Below, piece after piece: positions 1 to 7,877 of a DNA stretch of 14,780 nt. The notes under the pieces are model-generated. The model was not told the origin of the DNA and did not search any database. It worked only from the letters and a program-made list of their open reading frames with translations. Origin of the DNA: an uncultured Flavobacteriales bacterium (lineage in GTDB: Bacteria; Bacteroidota; Bacteroidia; Flavobacteriales; Crocinitomicaceae); NCBI GenBank assembly GCA_946479125.1, contig CAMLET010000017.1, positions 1-14,780 of the forward strand. Direction: 5' to 3'. Each line of letters opens with the position of its first letter. Position 1 is the first letter of the stretch. The translations under genes were made by a program, and so were the position numbers.

Positions 1-2313
1 CCTGCGAATACGATTATACAGACCTCTTATGACGCGACAAATCCTCAAACGGTTTGCAGAAATTCATCGATTGCAAATATTACTTTTGCGATTACGGGTG
101 CTACCGGAGTTAATGTTACTGGATTACCTGCGGGAGTTACGTGGTCTTTGTCAGGAAACGTTGTTACTATCAGCGGAACTCCGACTGTTGCAGGAACGTT
201 TAACTACACAGTTACAACTACTGGAGGTTGTCCACCTGCTACGGCTTCGGGAACAATTAATGTAACTCCTACAAATACAATTACACTTACATCTGCCGCA
301 GGAACAAATGCACAAACGGTTTGTAAAAGTTCACCGATAACGAATATTACCTATGCAGTTACTGGTGCTACCGGAGTTAATGTTACAGGTTTACCTGCTG
401 GCGTTACATGGTCGTTTGCCGGGAATGTGGTTACTATTACCGGATCTCCATCTGTTTCAGGAGTGTTTAATTACACAATTACAACTACTGGTGGTTGTCC
501 ACCTGCAACAGCAACAGGATCAATTACCGTAACCGCTCCGCCATCAATCTCTATCACGAATTCGAATCAGGTGATTTGTGATGGTGAACTTCCGGCTTCT
601 TCGACGTTGACAGCTGTTGTAACACCTTCAACGGGAGTTACTTATTCATGGAATCCAGGTGGAGCAACAACTTCTAGTATTACTGTTACTCCAACTTTGG
701 GAACTACACAAACCTATATTGTAACGGCATCTGTAGGTGGATGTATGGTAACTTCTTCTACTACCGTAGGTTATTACAAATTACCATCGGTGAGTGTAAC
801 ACCTTCAAGTACAATTTGTAGTGGACAAAGTGTGTCATTGTCGGCATCAGGAACGGCTGGATCAACTTATAGCTGGTCACCATCAGGAACCTTGAGTTCT
901 CCTATTGGAACTCCGGTTACAGCTACACCAACAGCTACAACTACATACGTTGTTACGGCAAGCTTGAACGGTTGTACGAACACTGCGAGTTCAACAATTA
1001 CGGTAAACCCAACACCAACAATTTCGGGACCTACCAGTGTTTGTGTTGGGGGAAGCACTGTAACGCTTACGGGTAATCCTACGGGAGGGGCATGGTCAAG
1101 TTTATATCCTTCAATTGCAAGTATTAATTCAACTACAGGGGTAATCACTCCAAGTGCGACGGCTTCTGGACTTGTTCCAATCACTTATACCTTGAGCACA
1201 GGTTGTTCAAAAACATATAATTTCACGGTTAACCCACTTCCTGCAGCGCCAACTATTTCAGGTCCAACAACTATTTGTGATGGTGATTACGCTACTTTGA
1301 ACGTAACTAACTATACAAGTGGAATTGTTTGGACACCTGGTTCAACTGCGTCACCATCTATTTCGGTGGGGGCACCGGCGTCACCAACAACCTACACTGC
1401 GACTTATACAAATCCAACAACGGGATGTACAAAGTCATCATCGATATCGGTGAGTAAAGTGAGTTGTTCACAACCTTCACATTGTTTCTTGACCGCGAAC
1501 TTTGCATACACACTTACGGACTGTAACTGGACATTTACAAGTACTTCAAGCAACGTAGTAGGAACAATTCCTAGTCCTGGTACCGGCTATACGTTCAACT
1601 GGACAATAAGCGTTGTATCTACCGGAGCTGTTGTGTACACAACTACAGGTTACTCATTCACAACACCAGTAGGAATATGGAGTGGTTGGGGGAATTACCG
1701 GGTATGTTTGACTGTGACGAAGGCAGGATCAAATCCTGTTTGTCAGGATCAGGTTTGTAAAATAATTTCTGTGAATTGTGATAACGCTCTGGTGCTTTCA
1801 ACGAGTTCAGCTGGATTGAATTCTAAATTTGAAACAAAAGGAATAGACAACACTTCATTAGATGACCTGAATTATTGGTGGAGTTTCGGAGATGGAACAT
1901 TCTCAACAGAAGCTAAACCTGAACATAAATATGCTAAAGCTGGTTCTTATGAAGTATGTATGAAAGTGGGGTACGGAAACCTTGACGAGTTACCAAACTC
2001 AGTTTGTAGAACAATTGATGTAACTGCTGATGAGGTAGAGACAGGTGTAGTTCCGATTCTTTCAGTAAATCCAAATCCAACTGGTGGACAAACTACTGTT
2101 GTTATTGATGGTACTGAAGGTAAAACAGTTGAGGTGAAAGTCTTCAATTTACTAGGGGATGAGGTTACTACATTGTTTACCAAAACATGTTGTAACGACG
2201 AAATGATTAGATTGGTTTGGAATGCTCAAGACATTCCACCTGGGGTTTACCTGATTAAAGCTCAGGTTGATTCGAAAATGATGATTGAAAAGATCGTGGT
2301 CTCTTCTCACTAG
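1..2313 (+). CDS. Repeat-rich T9SS-exported surface protein (5' partial)
   Basis: The frame is open from base 1 with no convincing start, so this is the last 770 codons of a longer gene. Numbered within the fragment, residues 3-91 and 92-180 are two tandem 89-residue Ig/PKD-like repeats. About 180-460 holds four more divergent beta-sandwich-like repeats of roughly 75-80 residues, most with a Cys near the start (VCVGG, TICDG) and a GC near the end, suggesting a disulfide per domain. Residues about 460-595 are less regular. A PKD domain follows (about 597-672, WSFGDG at 627-632). The tail (about 687-770), with NPNPTGG at 690-696, LLGDEV and PPGVYLIK, fits the T9SS type A sorting domain, which directs export through the outer membrane and is then removed. 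Composition is rich in Thr, Ser, Gly and Val and poor in charge, as in adhesins. Its ligand cannot be read from sequence. Architecture and export route are well supported; an adhesin role is inferred. Confidence 0.9.
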   Translation, partial: PANTIIQTSYDATNPQTVCRNSSIANITFAITGATGVNVTGLPAGVTWSLSGNVVTISGTPTVAGTFNYTVTTTGGCPPATASGTINVTPTNTITLTSAAGTNAQTVCKSSPITNITYAVTGATGVNVTGLPAGVTWSFAGNVVTITGSPSVSGVFNYTITTTGGCPPATATGSITVTAPPSISITNSNQVICDGELPASSTLTAVVTPSTGVTYSWNPGGATTSSITVTPTLGTTQTYIVTASVGGCMVTSSTTVGYYKLPSVSVTPSSTICSGQSVSLSASGTAGSTYSWSPSGTLSSPIGTPVTATPTATTTYVVTASLNGCTNTASSTITVNPTPTISGPTSVCVGGSTVTLTGNPTGGAWSSLYPSIASINSTTGVITPSATASGLVPITYTLSTGCSKTYNFTVNPLPAAPTISGPTTICDGDYATLNVTNYTSGIVWTPGSTASPSISVGAPASPTTYTATYTNPTTGCTKSSSISVSKVSCSQPSHCFLTANFAYTLTDCNWTFTSTSSNVVGTIPSPGTGYTFNWTISVVSTGAVVYTTTGYSFTTPVGIWSGWGNYRVCLTVTKAGSNPVCQDQVCKIISVNCDNALVLSTSSAGLNSKFETKGIDNTSLDDLNYWWSFGDGTFSTEAKPEHKYAKAGSYEVCMKVGYGNLDELPNSVCRTIDVTADEVETGVVPILSVNPNPTGGQTTVVIDGTEGKTVEVKVFNLLGDEVTTLFTKTCCNDEMIRLVWNAQDIPPGVYLIKAQVDSKMMIEKIVVSSH
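7..540 (+). repeat. Two tandem 267-bp in-frame coding repeats
   Basis: Unit 1 spans 7-273 and unit 2 spans 274-540, with an exact 267-nt (89-codon) period. The two protein units agree at about 70% of positions by eye and share the invariant core TGATGVNVTGLPAGVTWS and the later block TTTGGCPPATA. The two codons before unit 1 (Pro-Ala) match the residues that end unit 1 (Pro-Thr), so at least one further copy probably lies upstream. Later repeats in the protein are shorter and more divergent, so this pair looks like a recent duplication. Confidence 0.9.
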
Positions 2314-2330
2314 AGATCAAAGAATAAGCA

Positions 2331-2362
2331 AAACGGGCTTCGATTATCGAAGCCCGTTTTTT
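2331..2362. terminator. Strong bidirectional rho-independent terminator
   Basis: A perfect 13-bp stem (AAACGGGCTTCGA, 2331-2343, paired with 2347-2359) closes on a 3-nt loop. It is followed on the plus strand by a T run at 2357-2362. On the minus strand the same stem ends in TTTT, so it can also stop transcripts leaving lpxH. It begins 17 nt after the adhesin stop codon and sits between two convergent genes. Confidence 0.93.
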
Positions 2363-2433
2363 ATTGAGTATTATTTTGTAAAGCGTTTTATTCTAGAACA
2401 GGAAGGTAAATTTTGACGCTAAGATTTATCAGT

Positions 2434-3207
2434 CTAACCTTTCCAATACTTCAACTCCACATTTTCACCATCAAAAACAGCGTAACTATCGTAGTTGAGC
2501 CATTCACCAAGGTTGATGTAGCGCGACTTTTCGTTTAGTGAAATATCCATTGGAAGGTGACGATGACCAAAGATGAAAAAGTCAATATGCTTTTTTTTCA
2601 ATTCTTCCTTACAATGCAAGATCAACCATTCGTTTTCTTCGCCAAGGAATTTTTCGTCAGTAGTTCCAGTTTTCGCACGACTTTTTCTCGACCAAAAGTT
2701 GGCCAATCCAATTCCAAAATTGGGGTGTAAGCGTGCAAAGCACCATTGCGACCATTTTGCGGCGAATACGCGCTTTAAGAACTTGTAGTTTCTATCACCA
2801 GGACCTAAACCGTCGCCATGACCAATGACCATTGTTTTTCCGTTCCAGGTTCTTTCGATTGGCTCGCGATGCATAGAAACGCCTAATTCTTTCGGGAAGT
2901 AATCAAACATCCACATGTCGTGGTTTCCGGTAAAGAAGTGAACCTTTATTCCGGAATCAACGAGTTGTGCAATTTTTCCTTGTATGCGGATAAATCCTTT
3001 AGGAATGGCGTGTTTGTATTCAAACCAAAAATCGAAGATATCACCAACTAAGAAAATTTCCTGAGCTGTTGGTGCAATAGAATCGAGCCACTTGATGATT
3101 CGATCTTCACGATTGCGTGATGCCTCATGAGTGGGAACACCCAAATGAAAATCGGATGCAAAATAAATGCATTTTCCGCTTTGTAATGTCCCGCTTTCGT
3201 TGGTCAT
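2434..3207 (-). CDS. lpxH: UDP-2,3-diacylglucosamine diphosphatase LpxH
   Basis: LpxH hydrolyses UDP-2,3-diacylglucosamine to lipid X and UMP, the fourth step of lipid A synthesis, at the inner face of the cytoplasmic membrane. The 257 residues carry the full calcineurin-like metallophosphatase set: D19-x-H21 in SDFHLG, GD56IFDFW, GNH96D97, GH130GDG and GH215RH217. The GDIFDFW block and overall length fit LpxH and not a generic phosphoesterase. There is no signal peptide or transmembrane segment, as expected for a peripheral enzyme. Its ATG shares one base with the TAA of the upstream tlpA gene (TAATG), suggesting translational coupling. It is the last gene of the minus-strand run, which begins with lpxK, another lipid A gene. 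The alternative, a related metallophosphoesterase of other specificity, is unlikely. Confidence 0.92.
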   Translation of the reverse strand: MTNESGTLQSGKCIYFASDFHLGVPTHEASRNREDRIIKWLDSIAPTAQEIFLVGDIFDFWFEYKHAIPKGFIRIQGKIAQLVDSGIKVHFFTGNHDMWMFDYFPKELGVSMHREPIERTWNGKTMVIGHGDGLGPGDRNYKFLKRVFAAKWSQWCFARLHPNFGIGLANFWSRKSRAKTGTTDEKFLGEENEWLILHCKEELKKKHIDFFIFGHRHLPMDISLNEKSRYINLGEWLNYDSYAVFDGENVELKYWKG

Positions 3208-4328
3208 TAAAATCCAAAGATTTGTTGAAGTGTTGATTCCAGTTGTGGACCTCTCAGTTTCGTTGCAATCACTTTCCCTTCTTTATCGATAAGAACGGTA
3301 AACGGAATTCCAGTAACCTGGTACAGTTTTGCTGCTTCATTTGACCAGAATTTCAAATCTGAAACGTGATTTGGCCAAACCAATTTGTCTTTAGCAATTG
3401 CATCCAGCCATTTTTGTTTTTCCTTATCCAAAGAAACACTCATTACGGTGAATCCTTTGTCTTTGTACTTGTTGTATAATGCTACAACATTTGGATTCTC
3501 TTGTCTACATGGTCCACACCAAGATGCCCAGAAATCAAGTAAAACTACATTTCCTCTTAAGCTTGAAAGAGTTAATGGTTTGTCGTTAACATCGTTTTGA
3601 GTGAAATCCGGTGCTAATTTTCCCGGTGAAAGGAAATTCATTGCCTCCATTTGTCGAACTTTCTCCTGGTATTGCTGTTTGGTAGCTTCAATTACTGGCG
3701 AACCGCTAAACGATTCCGAAATTTGTTTTACAATGCTTTCATAAGTGGCAAAATCCTTATCAACTTCAATGGCGCTAATTACAGGAAGCAGGGCAGGAGA
3801 GTTTTGGTTCATCTGCATGTACTTCTGTTTGAACGATTGAAAGTTATAGTACTCAGTTTGAAAGCTTTGATTGATCGCTTCTCCGTTTTCAGGATGTTGA
3901 CGCAATAGGTTAGAAGCTGAATCGCGTTTTGCATTGTAAGCTTGCATTTCTCTTACAAACTCATTTACCTGATTGCTTTCGTCGGAACCGGTAAGTGTGT
4001 GAAAGTAAACCACATTTTTAGCATCGGCATTCAAACGAATTTTTGAGCTATCGCGAAGAATGATGTTGATGTGCTGATTTCCCAAACGAAAAACGTAGTA
4101 ATCTTTCGAAGGTAAAGTTCCTTTTAAAAGGTAGTTTCCTTTTTTGTCGATCTTAGCCGCCAGGTAGTCTTTATAATTCGTTCCACCGAAATAATGTGCA
4201 ATTTTCACTGAATCATCTTTTCCAGCAACGGTGTTGAATACATTTCCGGAAATCTCAACTTTAATAGGTGTTTGTGCCCACAATTGAAATTGCACCAGTG
4301 CAACAATTATAAATAGTACTTTTTTCAT
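3207..4328 (-). CDS. Secreted DUF4369-thioredoxin (TlpA-like) protein
   Basis: A 373-residue extracytoplasmic protein. Residues 1-18 form a signal peptide with a likely signal peptidase I site after QLWA. Residues about 23-110 are a DUF4369-type beta domain, followed by a mainly helical linker rich in Gln and Tyr (about 115-230). From about 235 to the end lies a TlpA/AhpC-TSA thioredoxin fold with active site WC271GPC274 and the cis-proline loop TGIPFT. TlpA-like proteins usually reduce disulfides in exported proteins or apocytochrome c; the substrate here is unknown. It lies 40 nt downstream of a paralogue that is lipid-anchored (4369-5523) and overlaps lpxH by one base. A GGAAAAAG stretch just upstream of the ATG is purine-rich but not a classic ribosome binding site. 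The fold is certain; the physiological partner is not. Confidence 0.9.
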   Translation of the reverse strand: MKKVLFIIVALVQFQLWAQTPIKVEISGNVFNTVAGKDDSVKIAHYFGGTNYKDYLAAKIDKKGNYLLKGTLPSKDYYVFRLGNQHINIILRDSSKIRLNADAKNVVYFHTLTGSDESNQVNEFVREMQAYNAKRDSASNLLRQHPENGEAINQSFQTEYYNFQSFKQKYMQMNQNSPALLPVISAIEVDKDFATYESIVKQISESFSGSPVIEATKQQYQEKVRQMEAMNFLSPGKLAPDFTQNDVNDKPLTLSSLRGNVVLLDFWASWCGPCRQENPNVVALYNKYKDKGFTVMSVSLDKEKQKWLDAIAKDKLVWPNHVSDLKFWSNEAAKLYQVTGIPFTVLIDKEGKVIATKLRGPQLESTLQQIFGF

Positions 4329-4368
4329 CTTTTTCCTTTTTTAATCCGAAGCGATCGAAGCTTTGGAT

Positions 4369-5523
4369 TTATTTTCCGAACAGCTCTTCCAATTTCTGTT
4401 CCAATTGTTCGCCTCTCAGTTTTAAACCAATGATATTTCCTTCTTTATTTACTAAAACCGTGTGAGGAATTCCTTGAATTTGATATAATGGAATCATAGA
4501 ACCATTCCAGCCCATTAAGTCACTCGCATGATTTTTCCATAAAAGTCCGTCCGTTGCAATTGCTTTTTTCCACAATTCAGGATCAGTATCCAATGAAACG
4601 GAGAAAATTTCAAATCCTTTGCTGTGATACTTTTTATACAATCGAACCACATTCGGGTTTTCAGCTCTACACGGTTGACACCAAGATGCCCAGAAGTCGA
4701 TCAAAACCACTTTTCCTTTCAGGTCAGACAAACGCATTTGCTTTCCATCAGGACCAGGAAGAGAAATTTCCGGAGCTGCAAGCGTTCCGCTAGTCATTGC
4801 GTAGTAATTTTCATAACCATCAATGATTCCATTGATCTTTTGAATAACTACAGCTGTAAAAGGTGAACTTGCATGTTTCTTCTGATAAGCCGTTCTCATT
4901 TTATCCAACGCAACAATATTTTGTTTGTCGTAATCTGCATAAGAACCTTCTTCTAAAGGAAACAATGCAGAAACCATAACAATGTTGGTTTGATTTCCCG
5001 GATCCTGAATAATGCGCATTTTGATCTTCTCAATGAATGCTTTTGTTCCGGCTTCACGTTGTTCCTGCGTTAAATTCTTGGCATTCTCTTCAATCATATA
5101 CATTGTACTGAAATCGTTCAATGCTTTCATGTACCACATCAACGGTTTAGCCCAGCTGGTTCCTGAAATTTTCGGATAAATCGAGAAATCTTTCAGGTTT
5201 CCGCTAACCGTTACTTTGTCGTCAACAGTCATTGGAAGTACAATTGCAGTGTTCGCACCGTCTTCAACAACAAAAGAATACAATCCTAAAGCCGGAATAT
5301 TTCCGTCGATAGTATAGTTTCCTGAAGCATCTGCCATAGTTTCTGCAACTGTAACAGAACCTTGATCCGTATCTGCTTTGATCAGGATTTTTTTATTGGC
5401 AGCACCAATAATTTTTCCTTCAACATGAAAGTTATTGGGCAACTTGCCTTCTTCGTCTTCGCTTGAAGAACCACAAGAGAAAAGCGTTAAACCAATAAAT
5501 AGGAGGAATCCTGCAAATTTCAT
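4369..5523 (-). CDS. Lipoprotein DUF4369-thioredoxin (TlpA-like) protein
   Basis: A 384-residue paralogue of the next gene in the run. It has a lipoprotein signal peptide with lipobox LFSC, the lipidated residue being C17. Directly after it comes GSSSEDEE, a short acidic stretch resembling the lipoprotein export signal described in some Flavobacteriia, so surface display is possible. Then follow a DUF4369-like domain (about 30-120), a helical linker, and a thioredoxin domain (about 250-384) with active site WC282QPC285 and cis-proline loop QGIPHT. The redox domain closely matches its neighbour (shared DFWASWC, RxENPNVV, SVSLD and KLRG), while the linker differs. It starts 1 nt after the gatB stop codon, so it is surely co-transcribed with gatB. 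A role as membrane-attached thiol-disulfide reductase is inferred from family; the substrate is unknown. Confidence 0.9.
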   Translation of the reverse strand: MKFAGFLLFIGLTLFSCGSSSEDEEGKLPNNFHVEGKIIGAANKKILIKADTDQGSVTVAETMADASGNYTIDGNIPALGLYSFVVEDGANTAIVLPMTVDDKVTVSGNLKDFSIYPKISGTSWAKPLMWYMKALNDFSTMYMIEENAKNLTQEQREAGTKAFIEKIKMRIIQDPGNQTNIVMVSALFPLEEGSYADYDKQNIVALDKMRTAYQKKHASSPFTAVVIQKINGIIDGYENYYAMTSGTLAAPEISLPGPDGKQMRLSDLKGKVVLIDFWASWCQPCRAENPNVVRLYKKYHSKGFEIFSVSLDTDPELWKKAIATDGLLWKNHASDLMGWNGSMIPLYQIQGIPHTVLVNKEGNIIGLKLRGEQLEQKLEELFGK

Positions 5524-5524
5524 G

Positions 5525-6979
5525 TTATGATATCAGTTGTCTCAGCAATGCTGAAGTTGTTTTCGGATCTGCCTTTCCACCGGAAGCTTTCATGATCTGA
5601 CCCATGAAAAATCCTGTCAATTGGTTTTCACCGCTCTTAAAACGTTCGAATTCTGCCGGATGTTGCTTGAAAACGTCTTCAATTAACGTTTTTAAACTAT
5701 TCTCATCCGATTCCTGAATAATGTTCAATGAATTAGCCAAGTCCTGAACATCACTGTTCGGTGAAGCAATCAGTGCAGGGAAAAGCTTTTGTGAAACCGC
5801 AGAGTGTGAAACTTTTCCACTATCGATCAAAGCAATCACCGAAGCAAGTGTTTTTCCTGAAATAGGGAAATCTTCAATTTCTAATCCGTTTTGGTTTAGA
5901 TACGACTTCACGTCACCCATTACCCAGTTAGCTGCTCCTTTAAAGTTCTTTGTTTCAGCAACTACGGACTCAAAGTAAAGCGCAATTCCTTTTGAATCTG
6001 TCAATACATTAGCATCGTATTCAGACAATCCAAATTCGTTGATGTATTTATGTAAAAGTGTACGTGGAAGTGGCGGCATTTTAGCTTTCACTTGAGCAAT
6101 ACTGTTTTCATCAACCGTAATTGGTTGTAAATCTGGTTCAGGGAAGTAACGGTAATCGTTAGCTGCTTCTTTTGAACGCATGGAAATGGTAATTCCTTTT
6201 AGCGCATCGAAAGAACGTGTTTCCTGAGAAATGTTTTCACCTTTTTCTACAGCTTCGATCTGACGTTGAACTTCAAACTCAATTGCACGTTGTACGTTTC
6301 TGATCGAGTTCATGTTTTTTACTTCCACTTTTGTTCCAAATTCAGGAGCACCTTTCAAACGCACAGAAACGTTGGCGTCGCATCGCATTGATCCTTCTTC
6401 CATGTTTCCATCACAAATATCAAGGTAGCGCACCAAACGACGAACTTCCGTTAAGTAATTGTATGCTTCCTGACTCGAGCGAAGATCCGGCTCAGAAACA
6501 ATTTCCAAAAGAGGAGTTCCAGCACGGTTCAAGTCGATCAATGTATCATAAACATCAATATCGTGAATCGATTTTCCGGCATCTTCTTCCATGTGAATAC
6601 GTGTTAAACCAATTTCTTTCTCCGCTCCGGCTTCGTCTTTAATGAATATAGAACCACCAGTACAAATAGGAGTTGTATCCTGTGTAATTTGATATCCTTT
6701 CGGAAGATCGGGATAGAAATAGTTTTTGCGGGCAAAATATTGAGCAGGTGCAATTTGTGCATCAACCGCCAAACCAAGTTTGATGGCAAATTCAATTGTT
6801 TTGCTGTTCATTACAGGCAAAGTTCCGGGATGACCAAGTGTAATAACGCTTACGTTGGTATTTGGAGCTGAACCATATTCGTTGATATCGCTTGAGTACG
6901 CCTTTGTTTTCGTCAACATTTGCGCGTGAACCTCTAAACCAATTACAACTTCGTATTTATCTCTTGTTTCTGTACTCAT
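5525..6979 (-). CDS. gatB: Asp/Glu-tRNA(Asn/Gln) amidotransferase subunit B
   Basis: GatB is the tRNA-binding and kinase subunit of GatCAB, which turns misacylated Glu-tRNA(Gln), and Asp-tRNA(Asn) where needed, into the correct aminoacyl-tRNA in the cytoplasm. The 484-residue length is normal. Family blocks are present in order: VIGLEVHAQ near the N-terminus, GHPGTLPVMN, ARKNYFYPDLPKGYQ, MEEDAGKS, DLNRAGTPLLEIV, MEEGSMRCDANVS and YRYFPEPDLQP. The C-terminal third is the helical GatB/YqeY-type tRNA-binding tail, ending near GQIMKASGGKADP. GatA and GatC are not in the window. The gene follows the purine phosphorylase after an 82-nt gap filled by a heptad-repeat hairpin, and no TAnnTTTG-type box is visible in that gap. 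Expression therefore probably comes from read-through from lpxK. Confidence 0.97.
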   Translation of the reverse strand: MSTETRDKYEVVIGLEVHAQMLTKTKAYSSDINEYGSAPNTNVSVITLGHPGTLPVMNSKTIEFAIKLGLAVDAQIAPAQYFARKNYFYPDLPKGYQITQDTTPICTGGSIFIKDEAGAEKEIGLTRIHMEEDAGKSIHDIDVYDTLIDLNRAGTPLLEIVSEPDLRSSQEAYNYLTEVRRLVRYLDICDGNMEEGSMRCDANVSVRLKGAPEFGTKVEVKNMNSIRNVQRAIEFEVQRQIEAVEKGENISQETRSFDALKGITISMRSKEAANDYRYFPEPDLQPITVDENSIAQVKAKMPPLPRTLLHKYINEFGLSEYDANVLTDSKGIALYFESVVAETKNFKGAANWVMGDVKSYLNQNGLEIEDFPISGKTLASVIALIDSGKVSHSAVSQKLFPALIASPNSDVQDLANSLNIIQESDENSLKTLIEDVFKQHPAEFERFKSGENQLTGFFMGQIMKASGGKADPKTTSALLRQLIS

Positions 6980-6984
6980 TTTTC

Positions 6985-7063
6985 AAGACTTGAGACGAAA
7001 GACTTGAGACGAAAGACTAAAACATATCTGTCTTCAGTCTTTTGTCTTCGGTCTTATGTCTTT
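6985..7063. repeat. Two-armed heptad repeat forming a segmented hairpin
   Basis: Five consecutive 7-nt units at 6986-7020 alternate AGACTTG and AGACGAA and end in AGACTAA. After an 8-nt spacer (7021-7028) come five 7-nt units in the opposite sense at 7029-7063, of type TGTCTTC, AGTCTTT or GGTCTTA. Each AGAC core pairs with a GTCT core in strict 7-nt register. The folded form is therefore five short helices of about 4-6 bp separated by 2x2 mismatched loops. The last unit overlaps the stop codon of the purine phosphorylase (7062-7064), and the first ends 6 nt before the gatB start. The structure fills nearly the whole intergenic gap of the operon. Function is unknown; an mRNA stabiliser, attenuator or dispersed repeat family are possibilities. 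Confidence 0.85.
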
Positions 7064-7877
7064 ATATTTTTGAGATTAATTCACGCATAATCAACGTCAT
7101 TTTCGGCTCCTGACGAGAAGCTACTTCAATAACGTCTTGCAAGCTTACTTTCTGAATTTTCCCGGGAACACCTAAATCTGTAATGATCGAGATTGCGAAA
7201 CAAGGAATTTCCATGTGACGCGCTACAATAACTTCCGGAATTGTTGACATTCCAACTGCATCAGCACCAATTGCGCGAACATATCCGTACTCAGCTGGAG
7301 TTTCCAATGTTGGTCCCGTTAAAGCAGCGTAAGTTCCAACTGCAATTCGAATATCATTCTCTTTTGCAATGTTCTTCGCCATGTCAATCATTTTATGATC
7401 GTAAGGCTCACTCATATCAGGGAAACGTGGTCCCAATTCATCAATGTTTTTTCCAATTAGCGGGTGAGCAGGGAACAAGTTGATGTGATCGTTCAAGATC
7501 ATGATTTCACCAACAATGTAATCCGGATTCACACCACCAGAAGCATTACTCACAAACAAACGCTCAATTCCCAACAATTTCATAACACGAACGGGGAAAG
7601 TAACCTGTTGCATGTTGTATCCTTCGTAGTAATGGAACCGACCTTGCATTGCAACAACTTGTTTTCCGCCTAAGTTTCCAAAGATCAATTTTCCGGAATG
7701 ACTTTCAACAGTTGAAACAGGGAAATGAGGAATGTTCTCGTAAGGAATCTCATCAATAATTTCAATTTCCTTAACCAATCCACCTAATCCAGTTCCAAGG
7801 ATAATTCCGATACTTGGTTTTACCTGCGTTTTTGAGCTGATGTAATCAGCTGCCTCTTTCATTTGTGATAACAACAT
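7062..7877 (-). CDS. punA: Purine nucleoside phosphorylase (trimeric PNP/MTAP type)
   Basis: The enzyme splits purine ribo- and deoxyribonucleosides with phosphate into base and (deoxy)ribose-1-phosphate, in cytosolic purine salvage. The 271 residues match the class of trimeric PNPs: GIILGTGLGGL (phosphate loop), HSGKLIFG, MQGRFHYYEGY, the NASGGVNP block, LTGPTLETPAEY and GADAVGMSTIPEV, which covers the substrate-binding region. The chosen start (MLLSQMKEAA) overlaps the lpxK 3' end by 32 nt. A second in-frame ATG at 7862 would shorten the overlap to 17 nt, but family members generally have a few residues before the KE-rich helix, so the longer form is kept. Methylthioadenosine phosphorylase is a related alternative, but length and motifs favour PNP with guanosine/inosine preference. 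The symbol follows common usage. Confidence 0.92.
   Translation of the reverse strand: MLLSQMKEAADYISSKTQVKPSIGIILGTGLGGLVKEIEIIDEIPYENIPHFPVSTVESHSGKLIFGNLGGKQVVAMQGRFHYYEGYNMQQVTFPVRVMKLLGIERLFVSNASGGVNPDYIVGEIMILNDHINLFPAHPLIGKNIDELGPRFPDMSEPYDHKMIDMAKNIAKENDIRIAVGTYAALTGPTLETPAEYGYVRAIGADAVGMSTIPEVIVARHMEIPCFAISIITDLGVPGKIQKVSLQDVIEVASRQEPKMTLIMRELISKI

Noticed and set aside
1..540. Direct repeats as a CRISPR-like or satellite array
   Set aside because: The period is 267 nt, in frame, and the differences respect codons, so these are protein domain repeats.
867..1184. Antisense reading frame inside the adhesin gene
   Set aside because: It is a by-product of low-stop, Thr/Gly/Val-rich coding on the plus strand and has no recognisable domain or start context.
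4329..4368. Imperfect inverted repeat between the two tlpA genes as a terminator
   Set aside because: Seven pairs with one mismatch and no T run on the minus strand; read-through is expected.
6331..6642. Plus-strand reading frame inside gatB
   Set aside because: It lies fully within a highly conserved gene and its translation shows no domain or sensible composition.
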